NCBI GenBank assembly: GCA_036522835.1 | Contig: DATDFB010000183.1 | Span: 1-15,518 of the forward strand | DNA: 15,518 nucleotides | Reading direction: 5' to 3' | From: DATDFB01 sp036522835 | GTDB lineage: Bacteria; Acidobacteriota; Thermoanaerobaculia; Gp7-AA8 | Part shown: positions 8,238 to 15,484 of the stretch, piece by piece | Position numbering within the stretch: position 1 is the stretch's first letter | Layout: each line of letters opens with the position of its first letter | The notes under the pieces: model-generated | Told to the model about the DNA's origin: nothing | The model's input: the letters and a program-made list of their open reading frames with translations, nothing else | Databases searched by the model: none | Made by a program: the position numbers and the translations under genes

Positions 8238-8253
8238 GGGGGCAGACGCCCCC
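8238..8253 (-). terminator. Candidate hairpin terminator after the KGG gene
   Basis: GGGGGC-N4-GCCCCC is a perfect 6-bp G/C stem starting 8 bases after the KGG stop codon. No T tract follows on the minus strand, so it may be a weak or factor-assisted terminator or only a stabilising hairpin. Confidence 0.4.
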
Positions 8254-8261
8254 TCCCACCT

Positions 8262-8681
8262 TTAGAACTGGCCGCGGTTGCCGAACTCGCCGCGATTCAT
8301 CGCGGAGGACTGGTCGTTGGAGCGCTGCTCGTTGCGGCCGGTGTTCGAGCTCATGCCGGACGACTCCCGGTCGGAGCCCTGGCCGATGTAGGTGCCGCGC
8401 TCGAGATCGGTCGACGGCATGTTGCCGCCTCCCATCCCCTGATCGGCCTGCGCCTGGCGCGTCCGTCCGCGGCTGTGGCCTCCTTCACGGCCGATGGCGG
8501 ACATGTGGGCCCGGTCGCGGCTCACCGCTTCGCCGCCCTTACGGCCGGCGACGCGCGCTTCGTCAGACGTGAACTCATGGGCGGTCCCTTTGGCGTGTGC
8601 GGCGCGACCGCCTTTGCTCGCAATCTCCCGCTGTTTGGACGGGTCCATTGACGCAAAACCGCGCTTGCTCGTAGAAGCCAT
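8262..8681 (-). CDS. KGG-motif stress-type protein with low-complexity tail
   Basis: 139 residues, starting at the ATG with AAAGGAG 5 bases upstream. The N-terminal half holds three related short repeats: REIASKGGRAAH (18-29), ARVAGRKGGEAVS (42-54) and MSAIGREGGHSRG (60-72). These are the KGG repeats of the GsiB/YciG/con-10 group of small hydrophilic stress proteins. The segment MDPSKQREIASKGG is the usual family opening. Residues 73-139 are a disordered Gly/Ser/Asn/Gln/Arg-rich tail ending GNRGQF, which is longer than in typical members. The family is linked to desiccation, starvation or general stress, with no known enzymatic activity. A longer frame upstream runs into tRNA-Ser and is not real. 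The gene looks monocistronic, between a tRNA and a G/C hairpin. Confidence 0.85.
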   Translation of the reverse strand: MASTSKRGFASMDPSKQREIASKGGRAAHAKGTAHEFTSDEARVAGRKGGEAVSRDRAHMSAIGREGGHSRGRTRQAQADQGMGGGNMPSTDLERGTYIGQGSDRESSGMSSNTGRNEQRSNDQSSAMNRGEFGNRGQF

Positions 8682-8726
8682 GTTGTCTCCTTTATCGGTA
8701 CTGCGAGAACTGCGATGCACTGCGCG

Positions 8727-8738
8727 AAAAGCGCTTTT
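8727..8738. promoter_or_regulatory. Perfect 12-bp palindrome upstream of the KGG gene
   Basis: AAAAGCGCTTTT lies 45 bases before the KGG start, between it and tRNA-Ser(GCU). Its symmetry and position suit a dimeric regulator's operator, but no regulator is known and I see no convincing promoter hexamer pair nearby. Confidence 0.35.
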
Positions 8739-8811
8739 AGCGGGCTTCATGAACTGTGCCAGTAGAGTGCGGCAGGAAACGACGTTTTTGGGTGATTGGC
8801 CGGCCTGGCGG

Positions 8812-8905
8812 TGGCGGAGAGAGAGGGATTCGAACCCTCGGTAGAGCTTTAAGGCCCTACGGCGGTTTAGCAAACCGCTGGTTTCAGCCACTCACCCATC
8901 TCTCC
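8812..8905 (-). tRNA. tRNA-Ser (anticodon GCU)
   Basis: Full cloverleaf on the minus strand. The acceptor GGAGAGA pairs with TCTCTCC, with G73 and encoded CCA. The anticodon stem GCGGT/ACCGC closes the loop TTGCTAA, giving GCU, which reads AGC/AGU serine codons. The T arm is GAGGG-TTCGAAT-CCCTC. A long variable arm (GTAGGGC paired with GCTCTAC) confirms the class II serine type. It begins 34 bp after thrC and precedes the KGG gene. Confidence 0.97.
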
Positions 8906-8936
8906 GTGGCCTACGGTTGGAAACCTGAGGAACCCG

Positions 8937-8942
8937 ATTCTA
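8937..8942 (-). promoter_or_regulatory. Possible -10 element (TAGAAT) for tRNA-Ser(GCU)
   Basis: TAGAAT overlaps the thrC stop codon and is followed by CGG. It would start transcription about 25 nt before the mature tRNA. No -35 is recognisable, so readthrough from the thr operon is equally possible. Confidence 0.25.
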
Positions 8943-10121
8943 GCCCAAAGCCTTCCCTACGGCCTCGATCGTCGGCTCGATCTCGATCGTCGACACCGTT
9001 TTCAAGATTGCCTCAGGGTCCTTGAGAATGTGTCCGGTCAGCACGCAGACGATTCGCTCGCCGTTCCGCATCACGCCGGCCGCGCGGAGCTTCCGGACCC
9101 CGGCGAGCGTCGTGGCCGAGGCGGGCTCGCAGCCGATGCCCATCCGGTCGATCTCACCCTTTGCTGCCATCAGCTCCTCGTCCGTCACCTGCTCGACGAT
9201 GCCGTTCGTCGCGCGGATCGCCGCCACCGCCTTCTCGTAGCTCACCGGATCGCCGATGCGGATTGCGCTCGCCACCGTCTCCGCCTGCACCTTGTGCCGC
9301 TGTGCGAATGACTCGGTGAACGCGCGGTAGAACGGATTCGCGCCGGAGGCCTGGATCGCGGCGAGGCGCGGCATGCGGTCGATCCATCCCGCGGCGCACG
9401 CCTCGCGCAGCGCCTTGCCGAACGCGCTGGTGTTGCCGAGGTTTCCGGCGGGGACGACGATCCAGTCGGGCGCGTTCCACTCCAAGTCCTGCAGCAGCTC
9501 CCAGACGATGGTCTTCTGCCCTTCGATGCGGAACGGGTTGATGGAGTTGACGAGGTAGATCCCGAGCGTGTCGCAGGCCTCGCGCACGAGGCGCATGGCA
9601 TCGTCGAAGTCGCCGCGCACGGAGAGAGCGGTGGCGCCGTAGGCGAGCGTCTGGGCGAGCTTGCCCGCGGCTACTTTCCCCAAGGGGATGAAGACGATCG
9701 CGCGCAAGCCCGCCTGCGCGGCGTAGGCGGCGAGCGAGGCGCTGGTGTTGCCGGTCGAGGCGCAGGCCACGGCGCGCGCCCCGAGGCGTTTGGCCTGCGT
9801 CATCGCCACGGTCATGCCGCGATCTTTGAACGAGCCGGTCGGATTCTCGCCCTCGTGCTTGAAAAAAATGCCGCCGCGCTCATACAGCCGCGTCGCCCCC
9901 TCGGGATGCGTGACGACGTCGACGGCGTCGAGGACGCCTTCGCGAAACCGCCACACGCCGCTTTGATCGATGGGGTTGCGGCTGGCGCGGCGCGTGTCGA
10001 AGACGTCCCGGCTGACGGCGATCGCGTCGCGCTCGACGCTCAGCAGGTTCCCGCAATCGCACGTGTAACGGATTTCGTCGAGCGGAAAAATTTTCCCGCA
10101 GCCGATGCACTCCAGTCTCAT
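8940..10121 (-). CDS. thrC: Threonine synthase, short type with N-terminal zinc ribbon
   Basis: PLP enzyme converting O-phospho-L-homoserine to L-threonine plus phosphate, the last step of the pathway. It has 393 residues, close to the short bacterial/archaeal threonine synthases and shorter than the E. coli enzyme. A small zinc-ribbon-like segment opens the protein with Cys5, Cys8, Cys21 and Cys23 (CIGCG ... CDCGN). The PLP lysine is in ENPTGSFKDRGM (Lys99 by count). CASTGNTSASLAAYAA and VPAGNLGNTSAFGKAL form the phosphate-binding and substrate regions. The start is the ATG overlapping the thrB stop as ATGA (4 nt), which implies translational coupling. An upstream extension of the same frame runs antisense to nothing useful, in a wrong frame over thrB, and is rejected. 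Confidence 0.95.
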   Translation of the reverse strand: MRLECIGCGKIFPLDEIRYTCDCGNLLSVERDAIAVSRDVFDTRRASRNPIDQSGVWRFREGVLDAVDVVTHPEGATRLYERGGIFFKHEGENPTGSFKDRGMTVAMTQAKRLGARAVACASTGNTSASLAAYAAQAGLRAIVFIPLGKVAAGKLAQTLAYGATALSVRGDFDDAMRLVREACDTLGIYLVNSINPFRIEGQKTIVWELLQDLEWNAPDWIVVPAGNLGNTSAFGKALREACAAGWIDRMPRLAAIQASGANPFYRAFTESFAQRHKVQAETVASAIRIGDPVSYEKAVAAIRATNGIVEQVTDEELMAAKGEIDRMGIGCEPASATTLAGVRKLRAAGVMRNGERIVCVLTGHILKDPEAILKTVSTIEIEPTIEAVGKALG

Positions 10122-11035
10122 ACCCGCCGCACTCCTTGCCGCGCGATGGCGGAGACGATCGCGGTCGAGGCGATCTCGCCGAACGCCGCCTGCATGGCGT
10201 CGCCCGCCCGCCGCGCGATCTCCTCGGTTTCGCAGATGGCCGCGAGCGTCGGCCCGGAGCCGCTGATCGTGCAGCCGAGCGCTCCAGCCTCGATCGCTGA
10301 GCGCTTCGCCTCGGGGAACCGCGGGATCAGCGGCGCGCGCCGCGGCTCGGCGTAAAGATCGTCGAAGGCGAGGCGGAGCAGCGCGGCGTCGCCGGCTGCG
10401 AACGCATGCACGACCGCGGCGGTGTTTGCCATCTGTTGGACCCAGAGCGCGCGGCCCGAGGTCGCCGGCAGCAGCTCGCGCGCGGCTTTTGTCTCGACGC
10501 GGACGTCGGGCGTGACGAGGGCGAGCTGCCAGTCGGCGGAGACGCTCAACTTGACGACGTTCGGCGGCCGCAGCGAGAGCACGAGCGCGAGTCCGCCGAC
10601 GACGCATGGCGCAATGTTGTCGAGGTGGCGCCCGGCCACGGCGACTTCGCCTTCGAGCGCGGCGGCGACGACGGCGAGCGGGTCGGGATTCTCGATGCCC
10701 ATCGCCAGCGCCGCGGCGAACGCGCCGCCGACGCTCGAGGCGGCGCTGCCGCCGAGACCGCCGGCGACGGGGAGGCCTTTGTCGAGCGAGACGATGGCGT
10801 TGCGGCGGTCATCGTGCGCGCGCAGCCACGCCGTCGCGGCGAGCCACGCAGCGTTGCGGTGCGGATCGAGCGGGACGAGCTCCGCGTCGCGGCCGGTGAC
10901 GCTGTCGATGCGCGGGTCGCCGTCAGTCAACTCGACGGTGACGCGGTCGCCGACGGCTTCGACCGCCAAGCCGAGGACGTCGAAGCCGGGGCCGCAGTTG
11001 CCGATGGAGCCGGGGGCGAAGACGGTGGCGTTCAT
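10118..11035 (-). CDS. thrB: Homoserine kinase
   Basis: GHMP-family kinase that phosphorylates homoserine with ATP to O-phosphohomoserine, which feeds ThrC. It has 305 residues, standard for the family. The N-terminus VFAPGSIGNCGPGFDVLGLA (5-24) is the homoserine-kinase form of the substrate-binding motif. The ATP loop is PVAGGLGGSAASS (89-101). The C-terminal GHMP motif reads GCTISGSGPTLAAI (near residue 265). The ATG chosen gives this canonical N-terminus; its Shine-Dalgarno is weak. A longer open frame upstream would translate the palindromic repeat. It is the middle gene of thrA-thrB-thrC, with 133 bp to thrA, nearly all taken up by that repeat, and a 4-nt overlap with thrC. Confidence 0.95.
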   Translation of the reverse strand: MNATVFAPGSIGNCGPGFDVLGLAVEAVGDRVTVELTDGDPRIDSVTGRDAELVPLDPHRNAAWLAATAWLRAHDDRRNAIVSLDKGLPVAGGLGGSAASSVGGAFAAALAMGIENPDPLAVVAAALEGEVAVAGRHLDNIAPCVVGGLALVLSLRPPNVVKLSVSADWQLALVTPDVRVETKAARELLPATSGRALWVQQMANTAAVVHAFAAGDAALLRLAFDDLYAEPRRAPLIPRFPEAKRSAIEAGALGCTISGSGPTLAAICETEEIARRAGDAMQAAFGEIASTAIVSAIARQGVRRV

Positions 11036-11047
11036 GGGAAGCGTGAG

Positions 11048-11164
11048 CCCCTCATCCGCCGCTGACGCGGCACCTTCTCCCCGCAAGCGGGGCGAAGGCC
11101 ATGCGCCCCAGGTCCCTCGCCCCGCGAAGCGGGGAGAGGGTGGCGCGAAGCGCCGGGTGAGGGG
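11048..11164. repeat. 117-bp nested palindromic element between thrA and thrB
   Basis: Two 51-bp arms (11048-11098 and 11114-11164) are imperfect reverse complements of each other, with outer ends CCCCTCA and TGAGGGG and a 15-bp centre. Each arm itself contains smaller hairpins, such as CCCCGC-N2-GCGGGG (left), CCCCGCGAAGCGGGG (right) and GGCGC-GAA-GCGCC (right). The element starts 12 bases before the thrB ATG and ends 4 bases from the thrA stop codon, so in the operon mRNA it would form a large cruciform-like structure. It resembles dispersed intergenic palindromic repeats (REP/MITE-like), but copy number cannot be judged from this window. Confidence 0.85.
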
Positions 11165-11168
11165 CGTA

Positions 11169-13613
11169 TCATCGCGTCCGCTTCCTCCGCTCCTCGATCG
11201 CAATCGCCACGATGTCGTTCAGCACCCCCGCCGCCGTCACCGTCGCGCCGGCGCCCGGCCCGGTGACGACGAGCGGGTTCGCGCTGTAGCGTTTCGAGTA
11301 GATCGCCACCTGGTTGTCGGTGCCGTGGAGGTTCGCCGCCGGCGACGACTCCGGCAGGGCCTCGAGACCGACGGAGATCGAGCGGCTGCGGATCTTCGCC
11401 ACGTAGCGCAGCACACGCCGCTCGCGCTTGGCGCGGGCGATGCGCTCGCGGAATTCGTCGTCGGAGAATTCGAGCGGCTGCAGGCGGATGTCGGCCATCT
11501 CGGCGCGATGCCCGAGCGTGCGCGCGAGGATCAGCGCCTTGCGCGCCACGTCCATTCCCGAAAGATCGTCGCGCGGATCGGGCTCGGTGTAGCCGAGCGA
11601 CTGCGCTTTTCGCACTGCGTCGGAGAACGCGACGCCCTTTTCGAGCTCGGTGAGGATGTAGCCGAGCGTGCCGGAGAAGCAGCCGACGATGGTCTCGATC
11701 TTGTCGCCGGCCTGCTGCAGTTTCGCGATCGTGTCGAGCACCGGCAGCCCCGCGCCGGCGGTCGCCTCATAGCGGAACGAGAGGCCGCGCTCCTTCGCGG
11801 TCTCGATCAATCGATCGAACGATGCCTGCGGTCCCGCCAGCGGTTTCTTGTTCGCGAGCACGATGTTGAAGCCGTGCTGCATCGCTTCGGTGAGCAGCGC
11901 GCTCGTTTCGTCGGACGTCAGATCGACGAGAATCGGCCGGTACGACGGCAGCGGCCAAAGCGCATCGAAGCTCTGGCCATGAAACGGTGTTCCCGCTTTC
12001 TTCTGCTTCGCGAGTCTCTGCAGTGCCGCTTGCGAGAAGCCGCTCTCGTCGATCTTCACGCCGGAGCGGTCGGCGACGCCGGTGATCTTCAGGTCGACGT
12101 TGCCGCGCAGGTGCGGCTGCTGGGCAACGATCTGCCGCGCCAGCTCGCGCCCGATCTGGCCGAATCCGACGAGCGTCAGCGCCGCCTCGCGGCCGCCGCT
12201 CTGCGCGAGCGGCCGCACTTTGTGGAGCTGATACTCGTCGTGCAGCGCGCGCAGCGCCGCCGTAGCGTCCTTTTCGTCGACGGCGACGGTGATGTTGAGC
12301 TCCGAGGAGCCTTGGGCGATGGCGATGATGTTCACGCCCGCGGCGCTGATCGCGGAGAACGTCCGCGCGGCGATGCCGGCGTGGCCGCGCATGCCGAGGC
12401 CGACGACGGCGATGAGGGCGACGCCGCTCTGCGCGGTGATGCGGTCGATGAGGTGCAGCTTCCGCTCGAGCTGGAACGCGCGCTCCAGCGCCGCCACGGC
12501 GTGCTGCGCTTCCGGCTGCGGCACGACGAAGCAGATGCTCGACTCGCTCGATGCCTGGCTGATCATGGCCACGGAGTGCCCGGCCTGCGAGAGCGCGGTG
12601 AACGTCTGCCCGGCCACGCCGGGGATGCCGGTCATGCCTTTCCCTTCGATCGCGATCAGCGCTTGGCCATGGATCGCCGTGAGCGCCTTGACCGGGTAGG
12701 CGCCGCTCTTGACGTCGCCGGCGATGCGCGTGCCGCCGCCGTCGTGAAAGGTGTTGCGCACCAGGAGCGGAATGCGCCGGTCGACGAGCGGGATCATCGT
12801 GCGCGGGTGGAGGACTTTCGCGCCGTAGTACGCGAGCTCGGCGGCCTCGCGGTAGTGCATCTCGGCGACGACGCGCGCGTCGGGGACGGACTTTGGATCG
12901 GCGGTCATGAGGCCGTCGACTTCTTTGAACAGTGTGAGCGTTTCCGCGCCGGTGCTGCGCGCCAGGATGGCGGCGGAGAAGTCGCTGCCGCCGCGGCCGA
13001 GGGTGACGAGGGATCCGTCGGGACCGGTGGCGATGTAGCCGGGCATGACCACGACGACGCGGTTGGCGAGGAGCGGCAGGATGGTTTTCTTCGCGTTGCG
13101 CTCGCACGCGGCGAGGTCGGGCCAGAGCGCGCCGAAGCGGCGCTCGGTGTGGATGATCTCCGTGGCGTCGATGTACGCGGCCGCGGTGCCGCTCTCCTCG
13201 AGCGCGGCGGCGAAGATGGCCGCCACGGCGCGCTCGCCGCGAGCAACGAGGGCGTCCTGCGTGCGCGGCGTGAGCTCGTGCAGTACGGCGATCGACTCGG
13301 TCATGGAGCGCATCTCGTGCGCGGCCTCGCCGATGGTCTCGCGCAGGCGCTCCGCGGTGTCGCGCCCGCCAATGAGCTCTTCGATGAGGGCGGAGTGCCG
13401 CGCCTCGAACTCCGCGACCGCGGCCTCACAGCGGGCGCGCTCGCCGCCGAGCGCCGCCTGCCCGGCGTCGAGGAGGAGGTCGGTGACGCCGTTCATGGCC
13501 GAGACGACGACGGCGACGTTCGGCGCCGCTCCACGCACGTGCACGACCGCGCGGCGGATGGCATCCGCGCTGCCGACGGCGACGCCGCCGAATTTGAAGA
13601 CGTTGGGCCGCAT
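11169..13613 (-). CDS. thrA: Bifunctional aspartokinase / homoserine dehydrogenase
   Basis: Fusion enzyme for the first and third steps from aspartate to homoserine. It has 814 residues, near E. coli ThrA. The aspartokinase domain (1-300) shows VFKFGG (5-10), ARGERAVAAIF (124-134), GRGGSDFSA (206-214) and AKVLHPRT (265-272). Two ACT-type regulatory domains follow, with GVAGQTFTALSQAGHSVAMI (332-351) and GIAARTFSAISAAGVNIIAI (413-432); threonine feedback control is likely by family. The homoserine dehydrogenase has the Rossmann loop LVGFGQIGRE (481-490), LANKKPLAG, ATAGAGLPVLDT and the catalytic EPDPRDDLSGMDVARK. The usual KFGGTS signature reads KFGGVA here. I chose the ATG at 13613. It has no Shine-Dalgarno, and a TATACT box lies only 12 bases upstream. 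Confidence 0.96.
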   Translation of the reverse strand: MRPNVFKFGGVAVGSADAIRRAVVHVRGAAPNVAVVVSAMNGVTDLLLDAGQAALGGERARCEAAVAEFEARHSALIEELIGGRDTAERLRETIGEAAHEMRSMTESIAVLHELTPRTQDALVARGERAVAAIFAAALEESGTAAAYIDATEIIHTERRFGALWPDLAACERNAKKTILPLLANRVVVVMPGYIATGPDGSLVTLGRGGSDFSAAILARSTGAETLTLFKEVDGLMTADPKSVPDARVVAEMHYREAAELAYYGAKVLHPRTMIPLVDRRIPLLVRNTFHDGGGTRIAGDVKSGAYPVKALTAIHGQALIAIEGKGMTGIPGVAGQTFTALSQAGHSVAMISQASSESSICFVVPQPEAQHAVAALERAFQLERKLHLIDRITAQSGVALIAVVGLGMRGHAGIAARTFSAISAAGVNIIAIAQGSSELNITVAVDEKDATAALRALHDEYQLHKVRPLAQSGGREAALTLVGFGQIGRELARQIVAQQPHLRGNVDLKITGVADRSGVKIDESGFSQAALQRLAKQKKAGTPFHGQSFDALWPLPSYRPILVDLTSDETSALLTEAMQHGFNIVLANKKPLAGPQASFDRLIETAKERGLSFRYEATAGAGLPVLDTIAKLQQAGDKIETIVGCFSGTLGYILTELEKGVAFSDAVRKAQSLGYTEPDPRDDLSGMDVARKALILARTLGHRAEMADIRLQPLEFSDDEFRERIARAKRERRVLRYVAKIRSRSISVGLEALPESSPAANLHGTDNQVAIYSKRYSANPLVVTGPGAGATVTAAGVLNDIVAIAIEERRKRTR

Positions 13614-13625
13614 TTGGACGGGCCG

Positions 13626-13631
13626 AGTATA
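13626..13631 (-). promoter_or_regulatory. Candidate -10 element (TATACT) for thrABC
   Basis: TATACT on the minus strand matches five of six -10 consensus bases and ends 12 bases before the thrA ATG. Transcription would start about 5 nt before the start codon, which fits the missing Shine-Dalgarno. No clear -35 is seen. Confidence 0.4.
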
Positions 13632-13718
13632 TCGGTGACGCGCTAGCGCCGGACCGCCCTTGCGACGATGAACTTCCGTGACAAGCGAAGGGTCTCGCGG
13701 TGCCGGCACGGCCTCTTG

Positions 13719-15050
13719 TCAGAAGAACTCCGGATGCTCTTTGGCCAGCGCCGCCTCGCGGCGCGCGACGTCGGCGAGGAGGTTGTGCATCGGGGCGATG
13801 ATGCGCGCCAGCTCGTAGCAGCGCCACGCATCGGAGGCGTCGTAGCCGGTGTCGAGCGCGTTGCCCAGGTCTTTCCAGACGCCGGTGAGGAACGGATTTT
13901 CTTTCAGCGCGGCAGTGAACAGGCCCACCGCCGCCTCGCGGTTGTCGAGGCCGGTCTCGAAATTCGCGCGGAAGATACCGAGGACGTACGCCTTCGGGCC
14001 CGCGAGAGGCGCCAGGCGCGTCAGGGTTGCGATGGCCGCCTTCGCCGCCTCGGCGCTGTGCGGTTGCAGCGAACCGATGAACGCCTTCACGTTCTCGTCA
14101 GCGGTGACGGTGTCCCGATGCCGATTGAAGTCGTCGCCCAACGGCGCCCCGGTGGTGAGGTTGTACTCGAGATAGCCGAGCATTGCTTCGAGCGGCTTGC
14201 CGGCTTCGGCCGCCGCGTTGGCCGCCGCGATCAGACGCGCTGCTGCGTCGGCGCGCGACTGCGCCGTGGAGGCGACGACAACCGCCGCGGCCGCGGCGGC
14301 GTCGGGATTCTGCAGCGGCATTTTCTCCATCGCCGGCAGCGCGTACGGCCGGTCCGGCGTCTCTTTGGCGGCCACGATCTCAAACCGCTCCACGTTGCCG
14401 AATCCCGGGTCGGTCCGGCGCAGCCACTTGGGGGCACCGTCGAGCTTTTGCAGGTCCGCGAGGATCTCAGGGTGCGCGCCGATCATGTACCGGACGTATT
14501 GCACGTAGAGATCGCGGGCCGCAGGCGGCAGCGGCACGAGCTCCGTCGAGTATGCGAACAGCTCCTTCTTCTGCCAGACGTAGCGCCGCTCGCCGGTGAC
14601 GCTCGCGCGCTCGATGCCAGACGGCCCCGCCCCTTCCGCCCGGACCGCAAGCTGATGCTCGACCAGCGTCGCCGGCATGAGGTTGGCCTGGGCACCGCCC
14701 GCAGCTTCCAGTGTCTTGCCCAGCATCAGACGGTTGTCGAGCTCCATGAGGCGCCCGCTGAGCAGCGCGTACAACGACTGCTCGTTGAGCCGTTTCTTCT
14801 CGGAGTCGACGAAGACGGCCACGCGCCTGCCGAAGTCGTAAACGCCGCGCGAGTTGCCGTCGTCCCACTGAACCCATCGCGCGCCGAGCGTCAGGTGGAC
14901 GTCGCGCGTCTCCGGCTTGTCGCCGCCCTTGATCTGCACCGCGCCTTTGACCGCGATCGTGCTCTGCGTCGAGCGGGCGGTGATCTCGACGTTCGCCAAT
15001 GCGAACGAGGGGAGTATGAGAAAAGCGGCGGCAGCGACAAGTCGATGCAT
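13719..15050 (-). CDS. Secreted protein of unknown function with TPR-like C-terminal region
   Basis: 443 residues. I do not recognise a named family. A signal peptide MHRLVAAAAFLILPSFALA (1-19) predicts export. Residues 20-120 look beta-rich, with WVQWDDG and the segment YDFGRRVAVFVDSEKKRLNE, like the start of a secreted substrate-binding or lipoprotein-like domain. A middle region of 120-240 contains YVWQKKELFAYSTELVPLPP. Residues 250-443 are Ala-rich and helical, with tetratricopeptide-like pairs such as GKPLEAMLGYLEYNL and AAVGLFTAALKENPFLTGVW followed by DAWRCYELARIIAP. The ATG at 15050 is supported by the signal peptide; no strong RBS is visible. It stands alone between tRNA-Ser(UGA), 35 bp upstream, and thrA, 105 bp downstream. 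A periplasmic scaffold role is conceivable. Confidence 0.8.
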   Translation of the reverse strand: MHRLVAAAAFLILPSFALANVEITARSTQSTIAVKGAVQIKGGDKPETRDVHLTLGARWVQWDDGNSRGVYDFGRRVAVFVDSEKKRLNEQSLYALLSGRLMELDNRLMLGKTLEAAGGAQANLMPATLVEHQLAVRAEGAGPSGIERASVTGERRYVWQKKELFAYSTELVPLPPAARDLYVQYVRYMIGAHPEILADLQKLDGAPKWLRRTDPGFGNVERFEIVAAKETPDRPYALPAMEKMPLQNPDAAAAAAVVVASTAQSRADAAARLIAAANAAAEAGKPLEAMLGYLEYNLTTGAPLGDDFNRHRDTVTADENVKAFIGSLQPHSAEAAKAAIATLTRLAPLAGPKAYVLGIFRANFETGLDNREAAVGLFTAALKENPFLTGVWKDLGNALDTGYDASDAWRCYELARIIAPMHNLLADVARREAALAKEHPEFF

Positions 15051-15085
15051 GGGCAGATTGTCTCAGTTATGCACTGCTGCCCGCA

Positions 15086-15175
15086 TGGCGGAGGAGGTGG
15101 GATTCGAACCCACGGTGGAGTCGCCCCCACGGCGGTTTTCAAGACCGCTGCCTTAAACCACTCGGCCACTCCTCC
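15086..15175 (-). tRNA. tRNA-Ser (anticodon UGA)
   Basis: Full cloverleaf on the minus strand. The acceptor GGAGGAG pairs with CTCCTCC, with G73 and encoded CCA. The anticodon stem GCGGT/ACCGC closes the loop CTTGAAA, giving UGA, which reads UCA/UCG/UCU-type serine codons. The T arm is GTGGG-TTCGAAT-CCCAC. The long variable arm (GTGGGG paired with CTCCAC) is the serine type. It begins 9 bp after the preceding CDS stop, too close for its own promoter, so it is probably processed from a longer transcript. Confidence 0.97.
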
Positions 15176-15184
15176 CTGGAAGGC

Positions 15185-15484
15185 CTACCCCAACAAATTG
15201 ATGTCCACCGTGATCTTCAGCCGCAGCCGGCGGTGCTGCCGCAGCTCCTCCACCGATAAGTTCAGAGGCACGGTCACCTCTTTCACCAGGCCGTCCGTCG
15301 ACCTTCGCTCCACCGGTTTCGGCGGGGCGGCGACGGAGGACACTGCGGCGGCCGCGGGGGCGGCGCCGAGGTCGGGGAGAGAGCTCAGGATGCCTTCGGG
15401 GAGGGGAATCTCGATCGACGCCATCGGCACCTCGCTCGGCAGCGGCGCGAAATCGTCAACGTCACTGAATGGGCTCTTTTCCAT
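15185..15484 (-). CDS. Hypothetical protein, proline/alanine-rich, possibly 5'-truncated by the window
   Basis: 99 residues from the ATG at 15484. I do not recognise it. Residues 1-40 are acidic and Pro-rich (FSDVDDFAPLPSEVP), 40-60 an Ala/Pro linker, and 66-99 a compact charged segment containing VKEVTVPLNLSVEEL and RRLRLKITVDINLLG that looks folded (strand-helix-strand). The frame stays open upstream to the window edge through Arg/Pro/Gly codons, and no Shine-Dalgarno precedes the ATG, so the true start may lie further right. The C-terminal segment may be the conserved part of a larger protein. It ends 9 bp before tRNA-Ser(UGA). Confidence 0.5.
   Translation of the reverse strand: MEKSPFSDVDDFAPLPSEVPMASIEIPLPEGILSSLPDLGAAPAAAAVSSVAAPPKPVERRSTDGLVKEVTVPLNLSVEELRQHRRLRLKITVDINLLG

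Noticed and set aside
8682..8891. N-terminal extension of the KGG gene
   Set aside because: The extension would translate tRNA-Ser(GCU) sequence and the palindrome; the internal ATG at 8681 has a good RBS and begins the family's usual N-terminus.
11036..11203. N-terminal extension of thrB
   Set aside because: It would translate the palindromic repeat and overlap the thrA end; the ATG at 11035 gives the canonical homoserine-kinase start.
10422..13646. A very long open frame on the plus strand opposite thrA and thrB
   Set aside because: It is antisense to two certain genes, its product is Arg/Ala/Asp-rich low-complexity sequence without any domain, and long antisense frames are expected in G/C-rich codon-biased DNA.
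8812..15175. tRNA-Ser genes as integration sites of a mobile island
   Set aside because: The DNA between and beside them is core metabolism; I found no integrase, no direct repeat of a tRNA 3' end and no composition shift.
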